From Flavobacteriia bacterium (GTDB lineage Bacteria > Bacteroidota > Bacteroidia > Flavobacteriales > Weeksellaceae), in assembly GCA_015999765.1 (NCBI GenBank), contig JAECQR010000002.1, positions 124,001 through 188,000 of the forward strand: a DNA stretch of 64,000 bases, given 5' to 3'. Both the position numbers and the translations under genes were made by a program. Below are positions 16,212 to 23,532 of the stretch, one piece after another. The notes under the pieces were generated by a model. That model was not told the origin of the DNA and ran no database searches. It was given only the letters and a program-made list of their open reading frames with translations. The stretch's first letter is position 1. Each line of letters starts with the position of its first letter.

Positions 16212-17741
16212 ATGAATAACGGCATCATCATTCTCGACTTTGGGTCACAATATAACCAACTCATTGCAAGACGGATCCGAGAACTCGGCGTCTATTCCGA
16301 GGTTCTTCCGTTCGATACTCCTTTATATGAGATTATGTCTCGTAATCCCTCAGGGATAATTTTATCAGGCGGTCCAAGTTCGGTAAATGCTGAAAACGCA
16401 CATTTAGTAGACAAAGCACTTTTCGAAAAAGGAATTCCGGTATTGGGAATCTGTTACGGCATGCAGTTGACCACTCATTTGATGGGCGGTAAAGTGAAGA
16501 AAGGTGAAAAAGGCGAATACGGAAAAGCAAAACTTCAAATCCAGAAATCGAATGCACTTCTTTCAGGCGTAAGCAGATTTTCTACTGTTTGGATGAGTCA
16601 CTTTGATGAAGTGGAAACGGTTCCTGAAGGTTTCAGTGTTAATGGAATGACCGATGTTATTTCCGCTATTTCAAACGAACCGAAGAAAATCTATTGTGTG
16701 CAGTTTCATCCGGAAGTTTCGCATACTGAAGAAGGGTCAAGGATGATCGACAACTTTGTTTTTAACATCTGTAAAGCTCCAAAAAACTGGAAACTCACCA
16801 ATTATATTGATAAAACTGTTGCTGAAATCAAAGAAAAAGTAGGGGACCAAAAAGTAATTTTGGGACTTTCCGGCGGCGTAGATTCTTCGGTAGCTGCTGT
16901 TTTGATTCATAAAGCCATCGGCGATCAGTTGCAGTGTATTTTTGTTGATACAGGCCTTTTGAGAAAAGAAGAGGCAGAAAAAGTAATGGTTAATTACGGT
17001 GAGCATTTTAATCTGAAAATTAAACTGGTCGATGCTTCCGAGAGATTTTTATCAAAACTGAAAGGCATCGCTGATCCGGAAGAAAAAAGAAAAGCCATAG
17101 GAAACGAGTTTGTTGCCGTTTTCGATGAAGAATCACATAAAATTGAAGGTGCCAAATTCCTGGCACAGGGAACTATTTATCCTGACGTCATTGAAAGCCA
17201 GTCTGTAAAAGGACCTTCTGCAGTCATTAAATCCCATCACAATGTAGGCGGACTCCCAGAAGAGATGGATTTCGAACTTTTGGAACCATTAAGAGAACTA
17301 TTCAAGGATGAGGTTCGCAAGGTAGGCGAGGAGCTTGGGATTCCGCACCATTTGGTACACCGTCATCCTTTCCCCGGGCCTGGTTTAGGGATCAGAATTC
17401 TGGGCGAAGTTGACGAAGAAAAAGTAAGAATTTTGCAGGAAGCTGATGATATTTTCATCGAAGAACTTTATAAGAATAAACTGTATGAAACCGTTTCACA
17501 GGCTTTTGTGGTTTTACTTCCGGTAAAATCTGTAGGCGTTATGGGTGATGAAAGAACCTATGAGTATACGGCGGTAGTGCGTTCTGCAAATACTACGGAT
17601 TTTATGACGGCTACTTTCAGTAAATTCCCTTGGGAGTTTCTGGAAAATGTATCGAACAGAATCATTAATGAAGTCCGCGGGATCAACCGCGTTGCTTATG
17701 ATATTTCGAGTAAACCGCCCGCAACCATCGAATGGGAATAG
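16212..17741 (+). CDS. guaA: GMP synthase (glutamine-hydrolysing)
   Basis: 509 residues. N-terminal class I glutamine amidotransferase domain (about 1-190): IIILDFGSQYNQLIARRIRE, the nucleophile Cys in PVLGICYGMQL, and QFHPEVSHTEEG with the catalytic His and Glu. ATP pyrophosphatase domain: VILGLSGGVDSSVAAVLIHKA (P-loop). C-terminal dimer domain: PFPGPGLGIRILGEV and the ending ISSKPPATIEWE, which is the conserved GuaA terminus. It converts XMP to GMP. It lies after purD but is separated by a terminator and the repeat element, so it probably has its own promoter in 16114-16211. Confidence 0.98.
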   Translation: MNNGIIILDFGSQYNQLIARRIRELGVYSEVLPFDTPLYEIMSRNPSGIILSGGPSSVNAENAHLVDKALFEKGIPVLGICYGMQLTTHLMGGKVKKGEKGEYGKAKLQIQKSNALLSGVSRFSTVWMSHFDEVETVPEGFSVNGMTDVISAISNEPKKIYCVQFHPEVSHTEEGSRMIDNFVFNICKAPKNWKLTNYIDKTVAEIKEKVGDQKVILGLSGGVDSSVAAVLIHKAIGDQLQCIFVDTGLLRKEEAEKVMVNYGEHFNLKIKLVDASERFLSKLKGIADPEEKRKAIGNEFVAVFDEESHKIEGAKFLAQGTIYPDVIESQSVKGPSAVIKSHHNVGGLPEEMDFELLEPLRELFKDEVRKVGEELGIPHHLVHRHPFPGPGLGIRILGEVDEEKVRILQEADDIFIEELYKNKLYETVSQAFVVLLPVKSVGVMGDERTYEYTAVVRSANTTDFMTATFSKFPWEFLENVSNRIINEVRGINRVAYDISSKPPATIEWE

Positions 17742-17748
17742 AAATTAA

Positions 17749-17778
17749 AAAACGCATCTTAAAGGTGCGTTTTTTTTA
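17749..17778. terminator. Terminator between guaA and the convergent lipoprotein gene
   Basis: AAACGCATCTT pairs with AAGGTGCGTTT (one G-U) and is followed by a run of T; the reverse strand also ends in T. It overlaps the stop codon of the minus-strand gene at 17776. Confidence 0.85.
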
Positions 17779-18420
17779 TTCTGTTTTAATACCGAATCTC
17801 TGAAGTCTTACATTAGAATATGGAATGTCGAATTTTAAAGTATCTGGATACTGTAGATTTTGTACCATTTTTTTTCTGAAATTATATTTCATAATAAAAG
17901 GAACTTTCTCGTAAGAATTTCCAAGAAGAACAGCAACGGAATCTCCTTTCCAATACGCTTCTTCAACAGTGAACGAGGGGCCAAAAAACGCGATGCGCTG
18001 TGCTGTTTTATTTTTATAGTCGACCAAAGCAACTTCCTGGTCTGCTTCAAAACTGGCGCTTCGATCTGCAGCGATTTTCCATTGGTAACTGTCGAAATCA
18101 AGATAGTGAGTTTTACTTTCGTTAAACACGAAGAACGGCTTGTAGATTTCATTAAAACCTTCTTCATTCATCACTTTTACATTACTGGGGTAATAAGTAA
18201 TTGCAGAAGTGTTTGATAGTGCGAATTTGTCTGCACTGAAATAAGGATTAGTTTTTTTATAGTAGCTAACCCAGGAATCGAGCGCTGTATTTTCAGGCTG
18301 CGGTTTCCTTTCCATAACCGACGGACCAGGTTTTTCCGGTAAATGACTATTGTTGACTTTTTCCTTTTTATCTGAACAGGAAAAAATCAAAAGCGAGAGC
18401 AAAAATATAGGCCATTTCAT
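17776..18420 (-). CDS. Lipoprotein of unknown function
   Basis: 214 residues. Lipoprotein signal MKWPIFLLSLLIFSCSDKK with the lipobox Cys at about residue 15. A low-complexity linker (about 18-45) follows, then a mixed alpha/beta region with no catalytic motif I recognise; LDSWVSYYKKTNPYFSADKF and a C-terminal basic stretch (YNFRKKMVQNLQYPDTLKF) stand out. Probably anchored in the outer membrane facing the periplasm. Transcribed away from the helicase gene with only 51 bases between the two starts. No function can be given. Confidence 0.8.
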   Translation of the reverse strand: MKWPIFLLSLLIFSCSDKKEKVNNSHLPEKPGPSVMERKPQPENTALDSWVSYYKKTNPYFSADKFALSNTSAITYYPSNVKVMNEEGFNEIYKPFFVFNESKTHYLDFDSYQWKIAADRSASFEADQEVALVDYKNKTAQRIAFFGPSFTVEEAYWKGDSVAVLLGNSYEKVPFIMKYNFRKKMVQNLQYPDTLKFDIPYSNVRLQRFGIKTE

Positions 18421-18459
18421 TCATCCAAATTACAAAATAATTTAATCCTCTAAAAAACA

Positions 18460-18467
18460 TATCTTTG
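18460..18467 (+). promoter_or_regulatory. -7 box of the helicase gene, 4 bases before ATG
   Basis: TATCTTTG is a perfect TAnnTTTG box. Only CAAA separates it from the ATG at 18472. As transcription in this phylum starts about 4-7 bases after the box, the mRNA would have no 5' leader. No clear TTG is found at the usual -33 distance. Confidence 0.65.
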
Positions 18468-18471
18468 CAAA

Positions 18472-19824
18472 ATGGATAAAATCACTTTTGCCGATTTCGA
18501 ATTACCGGAAAAAATTCTTGATGTACTGGCAGATTCAAATTTATTTGAACCAACACCGATTCAGGAAAAATCACTAAAACCTATACTTTCAGGCCGTGAT
18601 GTAATGGGAATTGCGCAAACGGGAACCGGAAAAACGTTGGCTTATCTGTTGCCAGTTTTAAAAACATGGAAGTACAACAAAAACGGCAATCCTACAGTAG
18701 TCATTCTTGTACCAACGCGCGAGTTGGTGGTGCAGGTGACTGAAATTGTTAAAAACCTTACCCAAAATATTACCGCACGTGTGATTGGAATTTATGGCGG
18801 AGTAAACATCAAAACACAAAAACTGATGTTTGATGACGGCTGCGATATTTTGATAGGAACACCAGGCAGAATCATGGATTTGGCGATCGATAACGCAATA
18901 TCTCTGAAGGAAGTTCAGAAACTTATCGTTGATGAATTTGATGAAATGCTGAATCTCGGATTCAAGGCACAGCTCGCAAATATCTTTACGATGATGAGGG
19001 AGAAAAGACAGAATATTCTTTTTTCAGCAACCATGACTGAAGCAGTAGATGCTGTTTTGGATGAATATTTTGCAAATCCAATGGAAATTTCCCTTGCTAA
19101 ATCGGGAACTCCGCTTGAAAAGATTGAACAGCTTGGATATAAAGTTGAAAACTTCAATACTAAAATTAATCTTTTAGCGCATTTACTGAAAACTGAAGAA
19201 GACTTCTCCAAAGTTTTGGTGTTCTGTAACAATAAAAAGAACGCAGATTATCTTTTTACAAAAATCGAAGAACTTTTCCCGGATGAATTCGATGTGATTC
19301 ACTCTAACAAATCCCAGAATTACCGTCTGAATGCGATGAGAAGTTTTGAGAAACAGGAAATAAGAGGTTTAATTACCACCGATATTATGGCGAGAGGACT
19401 CGATATTTCGGATATTACTCACGTTATTAATTTTGAAATTCCCGAAGTTCCGGAGCAGTACATTCACAGAATTGGTAGAACCGGGCGTGCCGACAAAAAT
19501 GGAGTTTCGGTTTCCTTTATCACCAAAAAAGAAGAAACGCTGCTGCTTGATATTGAACTGCTAATGGATAAGGCTGTTTCGATAAAAGATTTCCCTTCGG
19601 AAGTAAAAATAAATCCTGTAAAAATTGCGTCAGAAAAAGACGACATTATCATGAAAAATGCTCACACCGTAAAGTTGGAAGAAGGCGGCGGTGCTTTTCA
19701 TGAAAAAAAGGATAAAAACAAGAAAGAAAACTGGGGCGGACCAACGAAAAGAAATCCTCCGAAGACTAAAGGTGTAAACCGTGGCCAGCAGAAAGCTAAA
19801 GCAAAAGCTAAAAAGAAAAAATAA
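18472..19824 (+). CDS. DEAD-box-family ATP-dependent RNA helicase
   Basis: 450 residues. Motifs in order: Q motif FEPTPIQEKSL, motif I AQTGTGKT, Ia PTRELVV, Ib TPGRI, motif II, motif III SAT, then motif V (TTDIMARGLDI) and VI (HRIGRTGR). Motif II reads DEFD (VDEFDEMLNLGF) instead of DEAD; the Walker B acidic pair is kept, so ATPase activity is expected. The C-terminus is a strongly basic lysine-rich tail (about residues 410-450), likely for RNA binding. It unwinds RNA, probably in ribosome assembly or cold adaptation. Monocistronic, likely leaderless. Confidence 0.95.
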   Translation: MDKITFADFELPEKILDVLADSNLFEPTPIQEKSLKPILSGRDVMGIAQTGTGKTLAYLLPVLKTWKYNKNGNPTVVILVPTRELVVQVTEIVKNLTQNITARVIGIYGGVNIKTQKLMFDDGCDILIGTPGRIMDLAIDNAISLKEVQKLIVDEFDEMLNLGFKAQLANIFTMMREKRQNILFSATMTEAVDAVLDEYFANPMEISLAKSGTPLEKIEQLGYKVENFNTKINLLAHLLKTEEDFSKVLVFCNNKKNADYLFTKIEELFPDEFDVIHSNKSQNYRLNAMRSFEKQEIRGLITTDIMARGLDISDITHVINFEIPEVPEQYIHRIGRTGRADKNGVSVSFITKKEETLLLDIELLMDKAVSIKDFPSEVKINPVKIASEKDDIIMKNAHTVKLEEGGGAFHEKKDKNKKENWGGPTKRNPPKTKGVNRGQQKAKAKAKKKK

Positions 19825-19865
19825 ACCGTAGTCTTTTAAATTTTAAACCATTCGCGTGTCTAGAT

Positions 19866-20525
19866 TTATGGCTTCTTGAGATAAGGAGCCATTTCTTTTT
19901 GCCAGATTTGGTAACCTTCAGGCCTCATATGCAGCATGTCCGACCGAAAAAGATCTCTGCGCACTTTTCCATCAGCTCCGTTCATCGCTTTCGTAATGTC
20001 GATGTATTTAGCGTTTTGCTTCCTGTACATGAAGTTTTTAATCAAGTTGTTGGTCGCGATAAATTTCGGCCACAAATGTTCTCTGCTGGGCGATAGTTTA
20101 ATCGAGACATACGCAACCGGAACTTTTGGATAAATCCTGCGAATCTCAGCGTAAAAATGTTTATATCGGTTAAAAACTTCCCGGGGTTTGAGATTTTCGT
20201 TGGCCGCAAAATCATTCTCGCCACAATAAATTAAAATTTGTCTGGGAGAATATGGTTTTAGAAGCTCGCTTGAATAAAAATTAAGATCGTTCAATCCTGA
20301 TCCTCCAAAGCCCCGATTGATAATAACATGTTCCGGAAAATACTCGTTCACATCTTTCCACATTGTAAAAGACGAACTTCCAAGCAGTAATACTGCACCC
20401 GCTGGAGGAGGTATTTGGCTGTCCAGGATTTTAAACTGCTGTACCTCGTCCCAGAAAGCGGGTTTGTCCTGAGCAGTAATTGCAGAAAAAATAAGTATGA
20501 GAAAGAAGGCAAGAATTTTTTTCAT
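19866..20525 (-). CDS. Secreted SGNH/GDSL-type hydrolase
   Basis: 219 residues from the ATG at 20525, which begins a signal peptide (MKKILAFFLILIFSAITAQ); the frame extends 13 codons further but without sense. Block I is GSSSFTMW (the catalytic Ser in a GDS-like context), block II NRGFGGS with the oxyanion Gly, block III YCGENDF with the Asn, and block V DMLHMRPEGY with the catalytic Asp-x-x-His. It should hydrolyse an ester, for example an acylated sugar or lipid, outside the cytoplasm. The substrate cannot be told. Convergent with the helicase gene, with a 41-base gap and no clear terminator. Confidence 0.9.
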   Translation of the reverse strand: MKKILAFFLILIFSAITAQDKPAFWDEVQQFKILDSQIPPPAGAVLLLGSSSFTMWKDVNEYFPEHVIINRGFGGSGLNDLNFYSSELLKPYSPRQILIYCGENDFAANENLKPREVFNRYKHFYAEIRRIYPKVPVAYVSIKLSPSREHLWPKFIATNNLIKNFMYRKQNAKYIDITKAMNGADGKVRRDLFRSDMLHMRPEGYQIWQKEMAPYLKKP

Positions 20526-20599
20526 TGGATATTTTTGAAAGATACTCAGTAATCTAAACAACAAAAGTAAGAAAACCTCAAAACAAATTTAAAATATTA

Positions 20600-20713
20600 T
20601 AAATTAAAACTCCTCAGGTGTTCGCCTGAGGAGTATTACATTCGGAGCAGGATTTTCTTTCCAGCTTTTGTGTTTAGGAGTTGTTTTTTTGATAGTGTTG
20701 CTCCGTTGTTAAG
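20600..20713 (-). ncRNA. Candidate small RNA of about 110 nt
   Basis: On the minus strand a complete small transcription unit is visible in a 305-base gene-free gap. It has a consensus promoter (20719-20748), a closing stem CGGAGCA (20699-20705) with TGCTCCG (20643-20649), and a strong terminator hairpin ACTCCTCAGG / CCTGAGGAGT (20609-20634) followed by TTTTAATTT. There is no credible ORF. The part between the stem arms is A-rich and mostly unpaired (AACTCC, AAAGCTGGAAAG). It lacks the AGGTC/GGAAG core of SRP RNA and is too short for 6S RNA or tmRNA. I cannot match it to a named family; Flavo-1 or another Bacteroidetes sRNA class is possible. Confidence 0.7.
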
Positions 20714-20718
20714 GGCTG

Positions 20719-20748
20719 CAAATATATGACTGCTAAGCTTTAAAGCAA
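20719..20748 (-). promoter_or_regulatory. Promoter of the candidate small RNA
   Basis: Minus strand: TTG (20746-20748), 19 bases, TATATTTG (20719-20726). This is one of the best consensus matches in the window, and there is no protein gene that it could serve before the terminator at 20609. Confidence 0.8.
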
Positions 20749-20756
20749 AAAAACAG

Positions 20757-20778
20757 GGGGGACAAATGGGGGACAAAT
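20757..20778. repeat. Two tandem 11-bp repeats upstream of the small-RNA promoter
   Basis: GGGGGACAAAT occurs twice head to tail (20757-20767 and 20768-20778). Read on the minus strand it is ATTTGTCCCCC twice, ending 9 bases upstream of the -33 box. Position and symmetry suggest a binding site for an activator, but this is inference. Confidence 0.6.
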
Positions 20779-20870
20779 GAATAAAGATGCTTTAATCTAC
20801 TGTAATATAGCTAGTTGCGATTTTGGTTTTTTGTCTCTAATTGGTCCTGTTTTTTTATTTCCTTTTATTT

Positions 20871-21677
20871 TTACTGAGTTACCTGTGCGGTTACAAAGAT
20901 TCTTGCCATGTCATTGTTGATATTTGAGCAGCTACTGGAATTACCACCGTACGTTATTGAGCTGTATCCACTTGTCAGTTGGGGCAAGTTCCGGCCATAA
21001 ATTGTTACAGTGTGGGTGCCCACCGGCAAATCGTTGAATACTCCTGCAAGATTAAATTTTCTCCAGTTACAAATATAATTCTTACCAATGGCAGTATATT
21101 TACTTGCTAATTTTAACTGTCCGTTCACAAAAACACCAATGGCAAACTGAAATTCCTGATTGGTATTTACGTCATTATTGATCTGTACCATTCCTTCTGT
21201 GATTATAAGGTTTGTGTTCGATGCCTTGGTTATGGTTATGGTTGCACCTGCATTCAGATTGGTCCAACCTGTTGTATTGCTGTTAAGTGCAAATAGGGGT
21301 ACGCTGGCAGGGAAATTATTGATGGTTGTACTTGTCATGGAATTACCTGAGGTGTTCTCGGTTTGTTTAATAATGGCTAAGCCGTCTGCAATTTCGAAAG
21401 CCCGATTCCATTGACCCTGATCCCAAAAATTGAGTTTGTTGGTAGTGGTATTCTGAACAAGTAATCCCTGAACGGGAGTTGGGACGGTTACAATATCCGT
21501 GCTGTTGGTAAGCGCGACTGCGGGAAAGAGTACACCCCTTTTGTCATCAGCGATATGCAGTACAGCACTTGGATCCGGTGTGCTAGCGACAGATGTATTG
21601 GTCGCAATAAGAACTTGGGCATTTACCAGGACCAACCCAATCAGGTAAAATGTAAATATGAGAGTTAAGGTTTTCAT
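20871..21677 (-). CDS. Secreted protein of a three-paralogue cluster (third gene)
   Basis: 268 residues. Signal peptide MKTLTLIFTFYLIGLVLVNAQ. Residues about 30-95 have the motif common in Bacteroidetes surface proteins: PDPSAVLHIADDKRGVLFP followed by GLLVQNTTTNKLNFWDQGQW. The C-terminal half is a beta-rich domain ending in SITYGGNSSSCSNINNDM, shared with the two genes upstream. I do not know the function; secreted adhesin, matrix or fibre-like protein is a guess from the N-terminal motif. The gene begins 2 bases after the stop of its neighbour, so the three are one operon, and it is the last of the three. No T9SS C-terminal sorting domain is visible. Confidence 0.82.
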   Translation of the reverse strand: MKTLTLIFTFYLIGLVLVNAQVLIATNTSVASTPDPSAVLHIADDKRGVLFPAVALTNSTDIVTVPTPVQGLLVQNTTTNKLNFWDQGQWNRAFEIADGLAIIKQTENTSGNSMTSTTINNFPASVPLFALNSNTTGWTNLNAGATITITKASNTNLIITEGMVQINNDVNTNQEFQFAIGVFVNGQLKLASKYTAIGKNYICNWRKFNLAGVFNDLPVGTHTVTIYGRNLPQLTSGYSSITYGGNSSSCSNINNDMARIFVTAQVTQ

Positions 21678-21679
21678 AA

Positions 21680-22513
21680 TTAAAAGGAATATGGTTGATT
21701 AATCGTAATAGTGCTGCTCATTGCGGATTCAAAGCCCGAGAGTGAGCTGCAGGAGCTATTCGGGCCGCCGTAGGTTACGGTAAGCCCGCTGATATTAGGA
21801 GCAGAAATATTTCTTATTGCAAATTTCACGGTATGAGTTCCCTGACTTAAATTTTTTGCAATTCCATAAATCATGAACTGTCTGTATGAACATGGGGACT
21901 GAAAGTCGAGGTAAAGGGGCTTCACATCGATGAGCTTATCATTAACAAAAAAGCCAATTGTTGAGGTAATGCCGCCAGTATTGTTCGCTGCACCGTTATT
22001 TGCCTGGTACATTCCATTGATGTTAAGCAATAAATCATTCTGTGGTCTGTCAATGACGATCGATTTTGTAAGTGCTGGAATTACGGTCCACTGTGATGTG
22101 TTTAATGTTTCACCGGAGGTATGAACCGAATAACCTAAAAACTGATTGGGTGAGTTTCTGGTAAATGTAAATGCTGTAGAAGAGTTGGAAGAATAGTATT
22201 TCATCTGATTCATCAGGTTTTCCTGATTCATGTCGGTGAATAGATATTCCCATTTTGTGCCGTCCCAATAGTAAAATCCCTCTTTTCCACCCACAGACCC
22301 GTTAGTATTATAGATAATGAGTGATTCTTTGGGATTGGGTACTGTTGAAATATCGTTTCGCCCCTGTAAAAATACTTTAGGAAAAGAAACTCCTTTGTTA
22401 CTGGAACGAATGTCTAAACTTGCCGACGGATGCGGAGTTCTTGTATTAATTCCCACCTGTGCAGTAAGCATGCTGGTTATCATCATCAGCATAAATAAGT
22501 ATAAATTTTTCAT
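21680..22513 (-). CDS. Secreted protein of a three-paralogue cluster (second gene)
   Basis: 277 residues, signal peptide MKNLYLFMLMMITSMLTAQ. N-terminal motif HPSASLDIRSSNKGVSFPKVFL and KEGFYYWDGTKWEYLF, equivalent to those of its two neighbours. The C-terminal domain ends in LTVTYGGPNSSCSSLSGFESAM, again shared. The middle part is divergent, which suggests duplication followed by specialisation. It lies between its paralogues with gaps of 2 and 9 bases. Function unknown. Confidence 0.82.
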   Translation of the reverse strand: MKNLYLFMLMMITSMLTAQVGINTRTPHPSASLDIRSSNKGVSFPKVFLQGRNDISTVPNPKESLIIYNTNGSVGGKEGFYYWDGTKWEYLFTDMNQENLMNQMKYYSSNSSTAFTFTRNSPNQFLGYSVHTSGETLNTSQWTVIPALTKSIVIDRPQNDLLLNINGMYQANNGAANNTGGITSTIGFFVNDKLIDVKPLYLDFQSPCSYRQFMIYGIAKNLSQGTHTVKFAIRNISAPNISGLTVTYGGPNSSCSSLSGFESAMSSTITINQPYSF

Positions 22514-22522
22514 CGAAGTGTT

Positions 22523-23332
22523 TTAGGGTTTTTCGGAAGTTTGTACGGTCATGATCGATTTGTCCATCAGGGGACTCAAGTTGCTGCATGCTGTATGTTT
22601 GGATCCAAATGCGATACTTTGCGTAGCAACTTCTGTAACCCGTAAGGTTTCTCTCAGCTCTATCAGATGATTGCCGACACTTACATTGTTAATGTTAAAG
22701 TAGACATTGAAATCGTTATACAGACAGTTTTCGTTGCCGTTAAGAAGAAAATTCCGAACTCCAGCCAATTGCGAATCAACAAAAAGCGCAATGGAATAAG
22801 AAATAAAAGTGTTTTCGGAGGCTGCAGAATTTACCTGAACGATACCGCTTCCTGATACCGATACGGTATTTTGCGGAGAATAAACTGAAATTGTTTTTGA
22901 CAGACCGGGTATCAGCTGAAATTCATGAGCAGAGGCTGATTCTCCCAAAGTGTAAGATACACCTGTTATCGGTGTACTGTCTGTAACTCCTCCGCTAGAA
23001 ACAGCGGATTCCGAACGGACTACACCCAAGTATTTATAAATGTTGGCCGTATCCAGAGACGGATTCCATTTATTATTGCTCCAATAGTAAAAACCTTTTC
23101 CGGTGGTGGTGTTCGTATTGTACACCAGCAGCGAATTAGCAGGATTTACAACTGGAGCTGCGTTGTTAAGATTGGGGATAGAAATGTTGGGAAGAAGTAC
23201 GCCTTTATTGGCAGAAACAATCTTTAAGACTTCCGAATCATCGAAAGTGGTGACGTTTGGGCCTATGCCAATCTGCGCATAGCAGAATGCATAAGCGACC
23301 AGGAACCCTGGCACTAAATTTAATTTCATCAT
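22523..23332 (-). CDS. Secreted protein of a three-paralogue cluster (first gene)
   Basis: 269 residues. The start MMKLNLVPGFLVAYAFCYAQ gives a signal peptide. It shares with the other two VLKIVSANKGVLLPNISI and GKGFYYWSNNKWNPSL near the N-terminus, and QSIAFGSKHTACSNLSPLMDKS at the C-terminus. The conserved pattern Gly-x(3-5)-(S/A)-Cys-Ser, then Met about ten residues later, appears in all three. First gene of the operon; its start faces the TPR/helix-turn-helix regulator across a 200-base divergent spacer, so this regulator may control it. Function unknown. Confidence 0.82.
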   Translation of the reverse strand: MMKLNLVPGFLVAYAFCYAQIGIGPNVTTFDDSEVLKIVSANKGVLLPNISIPNLNNAAPVVNPANSLLVYNTNTTTGKGFYYWSNNKWNPSLDTANIYKYLGVVRSESAVSSGGVTDSTPITGVSYTLGESASAHEFQLIPGLSKTISVYSPQNTVSVSGSGIVQVNSAASENTFISYSIALFVDSQLAGVRNFLLNGNENCLYNDFNVYFNINNVSVGNHLIELRETLRVTEVATQSIAFGSKHTACSNLSPLMDKSIMTVQTSEKP

Positions 23333-23532
23333 GTTGTGTTTTGTGTTAAAGCAAATCTATTTAAAATTATTACAAATAATTACAGTGAAAACACCCCTTT
23401 TTGTAATTCAAAGTTTGATAAGCATTTAAAAGTTGCTTTTTTTTAATAAATTTATGCGGTAATAAATACCTCAGTTATTAGCGTTTATTGACATTTTAAA
23501 CTTATTAATCTTTCTCACCCGATACCTGCTGA

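Noticed and set aside
20600-20713. SRP RNA, 6S RNA or tmRNA as identity of the small RNA
   Set aside because: The SRP core, the large 6S bubble and the tmRNA tag/acceptor parts are not present; length about 110 nt.
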